This document shows positions 54,841-61,950 of a stretch of DNA of 64,000 nucleotides, in pieces. Both the position numbers and the translations under genes were made by a program. The notes under the pieces are model-generated. The model worked only from the letters and a program-made list of their open reading frames with translations. It was not told the DNA's origin and ran no database searches. Numbering within the stretch: position 1 is the first letter of the stretch; each line of letters begins with the position of its first letter. Source of the stretch: Bradyrhizobium sp. 1(2017). Lineage in GTDB: Bacteria; Pseudomonadota; Alphaproteobacteria; Rhizobiales; Xanthobacteraceae. The stretch is taken from NCBI RefSeq assembly GCF_011602485.2, contig NZ_CP050022.2, positions 4,608,001 to 4,672,000 on the forward strand. The letters run 5' to 3'.

Positions 54841-56121
54841 ATGAGCGATCGCCTTCCGGGATTTTCCACGCTCGCCGTGCATGCCGGTGCACAGCCCGAC
54901 CCCACCACCGGTGCGCGCGCAACGCCGATTTATCAAACCACCTCTTTCGTCTTCAACGACGCCGACCACGCCGCATCTCTGTTCGGCCTCCAGGCGTTCG
55001 GCAACATCTATACCCGCATCGGCAATCCGACCAACGCAGTGCTGGAAGAGCGCGTCGCCGCGCTCGAAGGCGGCACCGCGGCGCTTGCGGTGGCCTCGGG
55101 CCACGCCGCCCAGGTCGTGATCCTGCAGCAATTGCTCCAGCCCGGCGACGAGTTCATCGCGGCGCGAAAGCTCTATGGCGGCTCGATCAACCAGTTCACG
55201 CACGCTTTCAAGAGCTTCGGCTGGAACGTGGTGTGGGCCGATCCCGATGACATCGCGAGCTTCGAGCGCGCGGTGACGCCGCGCACCAAGGCAATCTTCA
55301 TCGAGTCCATCGCCAATCCCGCCGGCAGCATCACCGACATCGAGGCGATCTCGACGGTGGCGCGCAAGGCGGGCGTGCCGCTGATCGTCGACAACACGCT
55401 GGCCTCGCCCTATCTGATCCGCCCGATCGACCACGGCGCCGACATCGTCGTGCACTCGCTGACGAAATTCCTGGGCGGTCACGGCAATTCCCTCGGCGGC
55501 ATCATCGTCGACGCCGGCACCTTCGACTGGTCCGCAGGCGGCAAATATCCGATGCTCTCGGAGCCGCGGCCCGAATATCACGGCATCCGCCTCCAGGAGA
55601 CCTTTGGCAATTTCGCCTTCGCAATCGCCTGCCGCGTGCTGGGCTTGCGCGACCTCGGGCCGGCGCTGTCGCCGTTCAACGCCTTCATGATCCTGACCGG
55701 CATCGAGACATTGCCGCTGCGCATGCAGAAGCACTGCGAAAACGCCAAGGCAGTCGCCGAATTCCTCGCGGGACATCCGGCGGTGGCCTCGGTCAGCTAT
55801 GCCGGCCTTCCGAGCGACAAGTACAATCAGCTCGCACGCAAATATGCACCGAAGGGCGCAGGCGCCGTGTTCACCTTCAGCCTGAAGGGCGGCTATGACG
55901 CCGGCGTCAGCCTGGTGTCGAAACTGCAGCTGTTCTCGCATCTGGCCAATGTCGGCGATACCCGCTCGCTGGTGATCCACCCGGCCTCGACCACGCACAG
56001 CCAGCTCGACGATGCCGCCAAGGTCAAGTCCGGCGCCGGCCCCGACGTGGTGCGGCTCTCGATCGGCATCGAGGACAAGGAAGACCTGATCGCGGACCTG
56101 GAGCAGGCGCTGGGCGCGTAA
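54841..56121 (+). CDS. metY: O-acetylhomoserine sulfhydrylase (aminocarboxypropyltransferase)
   Basis: A 426-residue PLP enzyme of the Cys/Met-metabolism (gamma-family) group. The N-terminus FSTLAVHAGAQPDPTTGARA and the Y-x-R-I-G-N-P-T motif (NIYTRIGNPTNAVLEERVAA) are characteristic. The PLP lysine is in VHSLTKFLGGHGNSLGG. It converts O-acetylhomoserine and sulfide to homocysteine in methionine synthesis. I chose ATG 54841 (MSDRLPGFS). I looked for a SAM riboswitch in the 137-base leader and did not find a convincing one. Confidence 0.94.
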   Translation: MSDRLPGFSTLAVHAGAQPDPTTGARATPIYQTTSFVFNDADHAASLFGLQAFGNIYTRIGNPTNAVLEERVAALEGGTAALAVASGHAAQVVILQQLLQPGDEFIAARKLYGGSINQFTHAFKSFGWNVVWADPDDIASFERAVTPRTKAIFIESIANPAGSITDIEAISTVARKAGVPLIVDNTLASPYLIRPIDHGADIVVHSLTKFLGGHGNSLGGIIVDAGTFDWSAGGKYPMLSEPRPEYHGIRLQETFGNFAFAIACRVLGLRDLGPALSPFNAFMILTGIETLPLRMQKHCENAKAVAEFLAGHPAVASVSYAGLPSDKYNQLARKYAPKGAGAVFTFSLKGGYDAGVSLVSKLQLFSHLANVGDTRSLVIHPASTTHSQLDDAAKVKSGAGPDVVRLSIGIEDKEDLIADLEQALGA

Positions 56122-56129
56122 GCCTCTGA

Positions 56130-56249
56130 GTCATTCCAGGGCGCGCGTAGCGCGAACTCTGGTGCGCAATTTGCGCACCAGAGAATCCCGACCTTGCCTG
56201 ATCATCTCTGGGTTCCGGGTTCGGTCCTGTCGGACCGCCCCGGAATGAC
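56130..56249. repeat. palindromic intergenic repeat, GTCATTCC family
   Basis: The ends GTCATTCCAGGG and CCCCGGAATGAC are inverted. Inside are GCGCGCGTAGCGCG and a perfect 13-bp inverted repeat (56157-56183, CTCTGGTGCGCAA / TTGCGCACCAGAG). It follows the metY stop and may end its transcript. Confidence 0.8.
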
Positions 56250-56343
56250 AGCGGCGCCGTTTTAACGACCGCCCCGTTAACAGTCATTAACCATGTCTGC
56301 CGCATACATCGTCTCTGGATCGCCCCTTGATTCGGAGCCGAGG

Positions 56344-56688
56344 ATGCTGCGCTGGATGGTACCCGCCCTTGCGGCAATGCTGACTATCTCCGGCGCCCTC
56401 GCCGCCGACCTGCCGGCCACGCCGAGGCGGCGGGCCGCCGCTCCGCCGCCCGAGCCGCCGAAAGTCTGGGTCGAAACTGACCCGGACGCACTGATCTCGC
56501 CGGCTTATGGCATCGGCAGCTACATCCGCAATCTGCCGGGAACGCCGCTACTGCCCGGCTCGCACACGCTGCCGGGCTATTACGGCCGCCCGTGGGACTA
56601 CGATTATCAAGGCGCATACTACGGCGGACCGCAGGTCGATTATTACTGGCGACTGCCCTACGCCTGCGGCGTTTACGGCTATTGCTGA
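56344..56688 (+). CDS. exported proline/tyrosine-rich protein, unknown function
   Basis: A 114-residue protein with a signal peptide (MVPALAAMLTISGALAADLP). The mature part is rich in Pro, Tyr and Gly (YYGRPWDYDYQGAYYGG) and ends in ACGVYGYC, so two Cys may form a bond. Many Bradyrhizobium secreted proteins look like this. No function is known. It is convergent with the heme A synthase gene, 7 bases apart. Confidence 0.75.
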   Translation: MLRWMVPALAAMLTISGALAADLPATPRRRAAAPPPEPPKVWVETDPDALISPAYGIGSYIRNLPGTPLLPGSHTLPGYYGRPWDYDYQGAYYGGPQVDYYWRLPYACGVYGYC

Positions 56689-56695
56689 TCAGCGA

Positions 56696-57778
56696 TCAGC
56701 TGACCTGACCGAGCGGAACTGCACGCGGCTGCGCTTGCACGGATTGCCGCGAGGCCAGACGCTCCACCTGCATCACGGAAAGAGTCAACACCACGATTGC
56801 GACCGCCTGATGCGCGAGCGCGAGGCCAATCGGGACCTGATTGAGCAGCGTGAGGATGCCCAGCACCGCCTGCAGGCTCACCGCCGCGAACAGCCACAGC
56901 GCGCCGCTCGCAGCTGGACCTGCGCGCGAGCGCACCGCGTCGATGGCGTGCAGCGCCGTCAGCGCGAACAGCAGATAGGCTGTCATGCGGTGCTCGAACT
57001 GCACCGTCAGCACGTTGTCGAACATGTTGCGCCACCACGGCGTCTCGAACCACAGCCGTTCGGCCGACGGAATCAACGCGCCGTCGATCTGCGGCCAGGT
57101 GTTGTAGGCTCGCCCGGCGCGCAGTCCCGCGACCAGCGCGCCGAAATAGATCTGCACGAACGTCACGACAAGAAGCAGCGCGCTCGTGAACCGGAGCCGC
57201 GCCGGTGCTGCGATCCGCGGCCGCTCCTTGAGCCGCCGCACGGTCCAGACGATGCCCGCGAAGATCAGAAGCGCGAGCATCAGATGCGTCGCCAGCCGAT
57301 ATTGCGACACCTCGGTGCGTTCCGTGAGGCCCGAAGCCACCATCCACCAGCCGACCGCCCCCTGAAGCCCGCCCAGCGCGAACAGCAGCCAAAGCCGCCG
57401 CTTCAATTCACCGGAGAGGCCGCCGCGCCACAGGAAGAACAGGAACGGCAGCAGATAGGCTACGCCGATGAAACGGCCGAGAAACCGGTGGCTCCATTCC
57501 CACCAGAAGATCTCCTTGAACTCGGACAGGCTCATGCCCGCGTTGAGCTCGCGATATTGCGGGATCTTCTTGTAGGCCTCGAACGCTTCGGTCCATTGCG
57601 CCTCGGTGAGCGGCGGCACGCTACCCGTGACCGGCTTCCATTCGACGATCGAGAGGCCGGATTCCGTGAGCCGCGTCGCGCCGCCGACCAGCACCATCAA
57701 CGCGATCAGCCCGGCCACGGCGATCAGCCACGCGCGCAAGGCGCGATGCGGTTCGGACGAGGCGCAAATCGACGTCAT
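56696..57778 (-). CDS. ctaA: heme A synthase (CtaA/COX15)
   Basis: A 360-residue membrane enzyme with eight predicted helices. Conserved histidines are in [20 protein letters not shown], in [13 protein letters not shown], in [18 protein letters not shown] and in [15 protein letters not shown]. The ATG at 57778 gives the normal N-terminus. The longer frame is an artefact. It hydroxylates heme O to heme A for the aa3-type cytochrome oxidase. No other cytochrome oxidase gene is in the window. Confidence 0.95.
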   Translation of the reverse strand: MTSICASSEPHRALRAWLIAVAGLIALMVLVGGATRLTESGLSIVEWKPVTGSVPPLTEAQWTEAFEAYKKIPQYRELNAGMSLSEFKEIFWWEWSHRFLGRFIGVAYLLPFLFFLWRGGLSGELKRRLWLLFALGGLQGAVGWWMVASGLTERTEVSQYRLATHLMLALLIFAGIVWTVRRLKERPRIAAPARLRFTSALLLVVTFVQIYFGALVAGLRAGRAYNTWPQIDGALIPSAERLWFETPWWRNMFDNVLTVQFEHRMTAYLLFALTALHAIDAVRSRAGPAASGALWLFAAVSLQAVLGILTLLNQVPIGLALAHQAVAIVVLTLSVMQVERLASRQSVQAQPRAVPLGQVS

Positions 57779-57887
57779 TCGGGGCAAAAACCAGGACTTG
57801 AACCAGGGAGGCTTGAACCGGACTGCGCGCCCCTTATAGTCCCCCGCTCCCGCAGCGCAAGTTACGCGAAAGCCACGATATTCCGTC

Positions 57888-58109
57888 ATGACGATCCGCA
57901 CCCGCAAGTTCCTCGGCGCCATCCTGCTCCTGGTGCTGGCCACGGTCTGGGCCCTGCTCGGCATGGCGGCGGCGCAGATGCCGTGGATCGCCGAGTCCGG
58001 CTGGCGGCAGGCGATCTACTATGTGGTGGTCGGCCTGGGCTGGGTGCTGCCGGCGATGCCGATCGTGAGCTGGATGCAGCGGCCAGACCGCGTCAAGTCC
58101 GGCTCGTAA
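57888..58109 (+). CDS. DUF2842 family membrane protein
   Basis: A 73-residue protein with two membrane helices ([20 protein letters not shown] and [20 protein letters not shown]). The ending WMQRPD is typical of DUF2842, a small alphaproteobacterial family of unknown function. Its 3' end overlaps the convergent deacetylase-like gene by 17 bases. Confidence 0.85.
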   Translation: MTIRTRKFLGAILLLVLATVWALLGMAAAQMPWIAESGWRQAIYYVVVGLGWVLPAMPIVSWMQRPDRVKSGS

Positions 58110-59160
58110 CGCTGCCCGTCGGCTTCACCGGCGCGAAGGCAACACCCGAGACCAGCACGCGCAGCATGCGCAGCGACTGCAGCCGGCCGTCCCAGGAGAT
58201 CCGCGGCAGCGCGCGCAGATTGGTGCGTCCTTCCGCATCCACGATGCCCGGGATCGTCGAGACGGCGCTGGCATAACCGGCCTCTTCCGCCATCACGACA
58301 TGGCTGCGCCGGAATGCGGCGCGGTCCCCGAACGGAAAGGCGAGATGGCGGATCTCGCGCCCGAACGCCGCTTCCGCGACCGCCTTGCCCATCGTCATCT
58401 CGCGCAGCGCGGCTGCGTCCTTCATGTTGGCGAGTACGGGATAATTCACGGTCGCATTGCCAATCGTCACCAGCGGATCGGCAGCGAGCCTCGCGAGGTC
58501 CTCCCAATCCATCGACGCCTCGCGCGAGAGCGTGGCAAGATCGATCCGGTAGCGCGTGCAGAGATCGGCGATCGCCACCGACAGCTCCGCCGGCGGCAGC
58601 GAGCGCAACCAGCCCTCGAGATAGGAAAACAGCGCGCGCTTGCCGGCATTGTCGGTGACGGTGAAGCGCTGCTCCTTCTCGCCCATCATCAGGCTGACGC
58701 GGCCCTCGCGCGCAATCACCCGTTCGAGCCCGAGCCACCAGGCCTCGCCGACGCCATCGGGGAACGCGGTGGGGACATAGATCGTGAAGGGCTCGCCGTG
58801 GCGCGCCAGCACCGGATAGGCGAAGTTGATGAGGTCCTTGGTGGCGCCATCGAACGTCAGCGCCACGAAGCGGCGCTTTTCCGGCAGTGTCACCGCGCGG
58901 CGGCAGACCTCGTCCATGCCGAGGAAGTCATACTTCCAGCGCTGCAGCGCACGAATGGCGCGGTCGAGGAATTGCGGCGTGATCTCGTGCTCGCGCAGCG
59001 GCTGAAAGGCGCCGCGCCGGCGCGGCCGCACGCGTTGAAAGCGCAGGATGGCGCCGGCACCGCGGCCGCGCAGCGCCGCCTGACCGCTGAACCAGGCCAG
59101 CTCGAGCCGCAGCCGCTCCAGCCATCTGTCGTCGGATGCCAAGGTTCCACCTTCGCGCAC
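58093..59160 (-). CDS. polysaccharide deacetylase-fold protein with altered metal site
   Basis: About 355 residues (GTG 59160; a TTG at 59142 is the alternative). The NodB fold is evident: RRFVALTFDGATKDLINFAY near residues 97-116, YVPTAFPDGVGEAWWLGLER, and HLAFPFGDRAAFRRSHVVMA. The catalytic TFDDG reads TFDGA, so the metal-binding second Asp is lost. The HxxxH-type motif is GNATVNYP (residues 234-241), with both His replaced by Ala and Tyr. It may therefore be inactive or use a different mechanism. I recall related alphaproteobacterial proteins with TFDG-type motifs near polysaccharide genes, so a subfamily is possible. It is divergent from the GNAT gene. Confidence 0.85.
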   Translation of the reverse strand: MREGGTLASDDRWLERLRLELAWFSGQAALRGRGAGAILRFQRVRPRRRGAFQPLREHEITPQFLDRAIRALQRWKYDFLGMDEVCRRAVTLPEKRRFVALTFDGATKDLINFAYPVLARHGEPFTIYVPTAFPDGVGEAWWLGLERVIAREGRVSLMMGEKEQRFTVTDNAGKRALFSYLEGWLRSLPPAELSVAIADLCTRYRIDLATLSREASMDWEDLARLAADPLVTIGNATVNYPVLANMKDAAALREMTMGKAVAEAAFGREIRHLAFPFGDRAAFRRSHVVMAEEAGYASAVSTIPGIVDAEGRTNLRALPRISWDGRLQSLRMLRVLVSGVAFAPVKPTGSVTSRT

Positions 59161-59271
59161 GCTGGCGCCTTGTTCCCTGTCCTATCGTCATTACCCTTTG
59201 TTGACCTTTCTTTGCAAAGGTCGGCCAGAGGCCGAACTACGTCTATTTTGATTTCTCGACAGGTTTCGCAA

Positions 59272-60453
59272 ATGACCATGGCTGCGGCGATGCAAAGCCG
59301 GACGGCAGAAGCGCCAGCGCGGTCGAAAGCGAGCCGCATCGCCCATGTCGATATCGTCACCGATCTCGGCGAGGTCGAGGCGGCCTGGCGCGCCTTCGAG
59401 CAGAGCGGCCACCTCTTCACGCCCTATCAGTGCTTCGACCTGCTCGGCCCCTGGCAGCAGCTGGTCGGTGCCCGCGAAGGGGCGCGCCCTTTCGTCGTGA
59501 TCGCCCGCGACGCCGAGCACCGGCCACTGCTGCTGCTGCCGCTGTCCCTTCACCAGAGCCACGGCGTGCGCACAGCCTGCTTCATGGGCGGCAAGCACAC
59601 GACCTTCAACATGGGCCTGTGGGACGCCGAATTCGCGGCGCAGGCGGTTCTCGCCGATCTCGACGCGCTGCTCGCGCCGCTCCGCAAGCACGTCGACGTG
59701 CTCTCGCTGACGCAGCAGCCCGAGCGCTGGCACGACCAGCAGAACCCGTTTGCGCTGCTGCCGCGGCAGAGCTCCATCAACGGCTGCCCGTTGCTGGCGA
59801 TGGAGCCGGGCGGACCGCCCGAATCGCGGATCAGCAATTCCTTCCGTCGCCGCCTCAAGAGCAAGGAGAAGAAGCTCCAGGCCCTCGCCGGCTACCGCTA
59901 CCATCTCGCGACGGCCGATGCCGACATCGTGCGCCTGCTCGACTGGTTCTTTCGCGTCAAGCCGGCGCGCATGGAGGAGCAGAAGCTGCCGAACGTCTTC
60001 GCAGAGCCCGGCGTCGAGCAGTTCATCCGCCGCGCCTGCCTGTCCCGGCGCGGAGATGGACGCGTGATCGACATCCACGCGCTCGAATGCGACGAGGAGG
60101 TGATCGCGATCTTCGCGGGCGTTGCCGACGGCCAGCGCTTCTCGATGATGTTCAACACCTACACGATGTCCGAGCACGCCCGGTACAGCCCGGGCCTGAT
60201 CCTGATGCGCTACATCATCGACCACTGCGCCGGGCACGGCTACCGCTCGCTCGACCTCGGCATCGGTTCGGACGACTACAAGCGGATGTTCTGCAAGGAC
60301 GACGAAGACATCTTTGACAGCTTCGTTCCCCTGACCTCGCGCGGAAAGCTCGCGGCAATGGCGATGTCGTCATTGAACCGCGGCAAGCGGCTGGTGAAGC
60401 AGAACCAGATGCTGTTCGACCTCGCCCGCAGGCTGAGGCAGGCGTTCGGGTAA
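59272..60453 (+). CDS. GNAT/BioF2-like acetyltransferase, polysaccharide-associated
   Basis: A 393-residue protein of the Acetyltransf_6 (BioF2-like, FemAB-related) type: IVTDLGEVEAAWRAFEQSGH at the start and the GNAT core with HGYRSLDLGIGSDDYKRMFC near residues 321-340. These cytoplasmic enzymes move acyl groups to sugars or amino compounds, often for exopolysaccharide or cellulose modification. The open frame continues far upstream, opposite the deacetylase-like gene, but only the ATG at 59272 begins with family-like sequence. The cell-surface context is given by the co-polymerase gene at the right edge. Confidence 0.88.
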   Translation: MTMAAAMQSRTAEAPARSKASRIAHVDIVTDLGEVEAAWRAFEQSGHLFTPYQCFDLLGPWQQLVGAREGARPFVVIARDAEHRPLLLLPLSLHQSHGVRTACFMGGKHTTFNMGLWDAEFAAQAVLADLDALLAPLRKHVDVLSLTQQPERWHDQQNPFALLPRQSSINGCPLLAMEPGGPPESRISNSFRRRLKSKEKKLQALAGYRYHLATADADIVRLLDWFFRVKPARMEEQKLPNVFAEPGVEQFIRRACLSRRGDGRVIDIHALECDEEVIAIFAGVADGQRFSMMFNTYTMSEHARYSPGLILMRYIIDHCAGHGYRSLDLGIGSDDYKRMFCKDDEDIFDSFVPLTSRGKLAAMAMSSLNRGKRLVKQNQMLFDLARRLRQAFG

Positions 60454-60598
60454 GAATTCTCCGCTTGCGAGGTGCCCTTCCTTCTTCCCTTGCGGGAGAA
60501 GGTGGCGCGCGAATGCGCGCCGGATGAGGGGTATGTCTCCGCTCGCAGGACCGTTCGTGAGGATAGAACCCCTCACCCGTCTCGCCGCTATGCGGCGA

Positions 60599-60649
60599 TG
60601 TCCAGCGGATGGATGGGTAACACAATAGACCGGATGGATAGGTGACAGT
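60599..60649 (+). repeat. left terminal inverted repeat of the IS481-family element
   Basis: The 51 bases begin TGTCCAG and end GGTGACAGT. Two tandem sub-repeats, GGATGGATGGGTAACACAATAG and CGGATGGATAGGTGACAG, are likely transposase sites. Confidence 0.85.
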
Positions 60650-60652
60650 CGT

Positions 60653-61831
60653 TCATGATTTGATCAGCTGCGGCGCTGCGCTAGCGCAGCGCCGCAGCTC
60701 GCGTGTTTGCTGGTCGATGATGCCGATCGGCACGTCGAAGAAGCGCACTTGCCAGGCTCCGTCCTCGGTTTCCTCGACAGCGACTGCTTCACCGCCGAGA
60801 GCGCTGCAGATGTGGATGAGGTCGCCACGCCATTTGATCTCGCCGTTGGAGCGAACCTGGCGAACCGCGGCTTCGGATGGATAATCAGGCTTGGGAAGCC
60901 GCCTTGGCATCTCACGGGGCGAAGGCTGATAGCAGCTGGCAGGCGGGCGCTGGCCAAGCGCTTCGTGCGGCCGCTCTTCATTGTAGTCGCGTGCAAATGC
61001 CGAGAACCGACGAGCCTGCGCCGCCCGGGTTGGCGGCGGTGGCCGCATGGCTTCCAGAAGCGTGAGGTGAAAGCGCTCGTGCCGGCCGTTCTGCTGCGGG
61101 TGGCCAGGATCAATCCGTTCATGACGGATACCAAGCTTGATCCACCATACCGACAGCGCCGTCAGGCCGGTGGTTCCGGTCGAGGCGAATGGCGAGCCGT
61201 TGTCGGAGCGGATGATCTGCGGCAAGCCGTACTCGCGAAACGCCCGCTCCAGCAGTGGTTGGCATTCGCCATATTGCGTGCTGCCCGTCGCCGCCAAACT
61301 AATCAAATAGCGGCTGAAGCCGTCGGTCACTGTGAAGGGTTCAACCCGAGAGCCGTCGCCCAGTCGAATCCAGCCCTTGTGATCGAGAGCCCATACATGG
61401 TTGGCATGCCGAGGTACCGTCAGCTGCCCCATGCGCGGCGGCGCTCGTCGCCGCACCCGGCGACTGCTGACCAATCCCGCCCGTTTAAGAATCTCGCCTG
61501 CCGTCGAGGCCGACGGCCAATCGACGTCCCCTTGCCGAGCCTCGAGCCTGCTCACGATCTTGCGCGGTCCCCAGCTCGGCCGCTCAAGCCGCAGCCCCAC
61601 GATCGCATCCACGATGTGCCGTGGTGTCGCGCGCCCATGCACCCGCGCGGCGTGGGAGCGTTCCGCAAGCCCCCCAGGCCCCTCCAGCCGGTAGCGTTCC
61701 AACCATTTGTAACCGGTCTTGCGACTGATCTCGTAGCGGTCGCAAAGCTCCGTCATCGTCCACAATCCGCTTCGCTGATCCGCGATGAACTTAATCCGTT
61801 GGTCCATTGCGCAGCTCTCTCGCCAAGGCAT
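60653..61831 (-). CDS. IS481-family transposase
   Basis: A 392-residue DDE transposase. The N-terminal helix-turn-helix is TELCDRYEISRKTGYKWLER. The catalytic triad is Asp in NHVWALDHKGWI, Asp in IIRSDNGSPFAS and Glu in NGRHERFHLTLLEA (D-D-35-E pattern). The ATG at 61831 follows GGGAGG. The frame is intact from start to stop, so the element may still be active. It moves the element by cutting at the TGTC/GACA ends. Confidence 0.94.
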   Translation of the reverse strand: MPWRESCAMDQRIKFIADQRSGLWTMTELCDRYEISRKTGYKWLERYRLEGPGGLAERSHAARVHGRATPRHIVDAIVGLRLERPSWGPRKIVSRLEARQGDVDWPSASTAGEILKRAGLVSSRRVRRRAPPRMGQLTVPRHANHVWALDHKGWIRLGDGSRVEPFTVTDGFSRYLISLAATGSTQYGECQPLLERAFREYGLPQIIRSDNGSPFASTGTTGLTALSVWWIKLGIRHERIDPGHPQQNGRHERFHLTLLEAMRPPPPTRAAQARRFSAFARDYNEERPHEALGQRPPASCYQPSPREMPRRLPKPDYPSEAAVRQVRSNGEIKWRGDLIHICSALGGEAVAVEETEDGAWQVRFFDVPIGIIDQQTRELRRCASAAPQLIKS

Positions 61832-61857
61832 CGGCTGTTCCTCCCAGCCGACAGAGA

Positions 61858-61910
61858 ACTGTCACCTATCCATCCGGTCTATTGTGTTACCTATCTATCC
61901 GGTCTGGACA
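61858..61910 (-). repeat. right terminal inverted repeat of the IS481-family element
   Basis: The 53 bases are the complement of the left end apart from a 2-base indel and a few substitutions. They contain the same two tandem sub-repeats (CCGGATAGATAGGTAACACA-type and CCGGATGGATAGGTGACAG). Confidence 0.85.
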
Positions 61911-61950
61911 GCGAGCCACCCTCTCCCGCAGGGGGAGAGGGCAAGAAAGA

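Larger units (their letters stand above)
60599..61910 (-). mobile_element. IS481-family insertion sequence, complete, 1312 bp
   Basis: The element starts TGTCCAG and ends CTGGACA, has inverted ends of 51 and 53 bases, and is flanked by a 4-bp direct repeat GCGA (60595-60598 and 61911-61914). One transposase gene fills it. It has inserted into an intergenic palindrome, not into a gene. Confidence 0.93.
60473..61941. repeat. palindromic intergenic repeat split by the IS element
   Basis: The left part (60473-60598) has CCCTTGCGGGAGAAGG, GCGCGCGAATGCGCGC, GATGAGGGG and CCCCTCACCCG. The right part (61911-61941) has GCCACCCTCTCCCGCAGGGG. Joined without the IS they give the known kind of rhizobial palindrome built of three stems. 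Confidence 0.75.

Noticed and set aside
58300..59271. Long in-frame N-terminal extension of the GNAT gene
   Set aside because: The extension runs antisense to the deacetylase-like gene and has no family similarity. The ATG at 59272 starts the recognisable protein.
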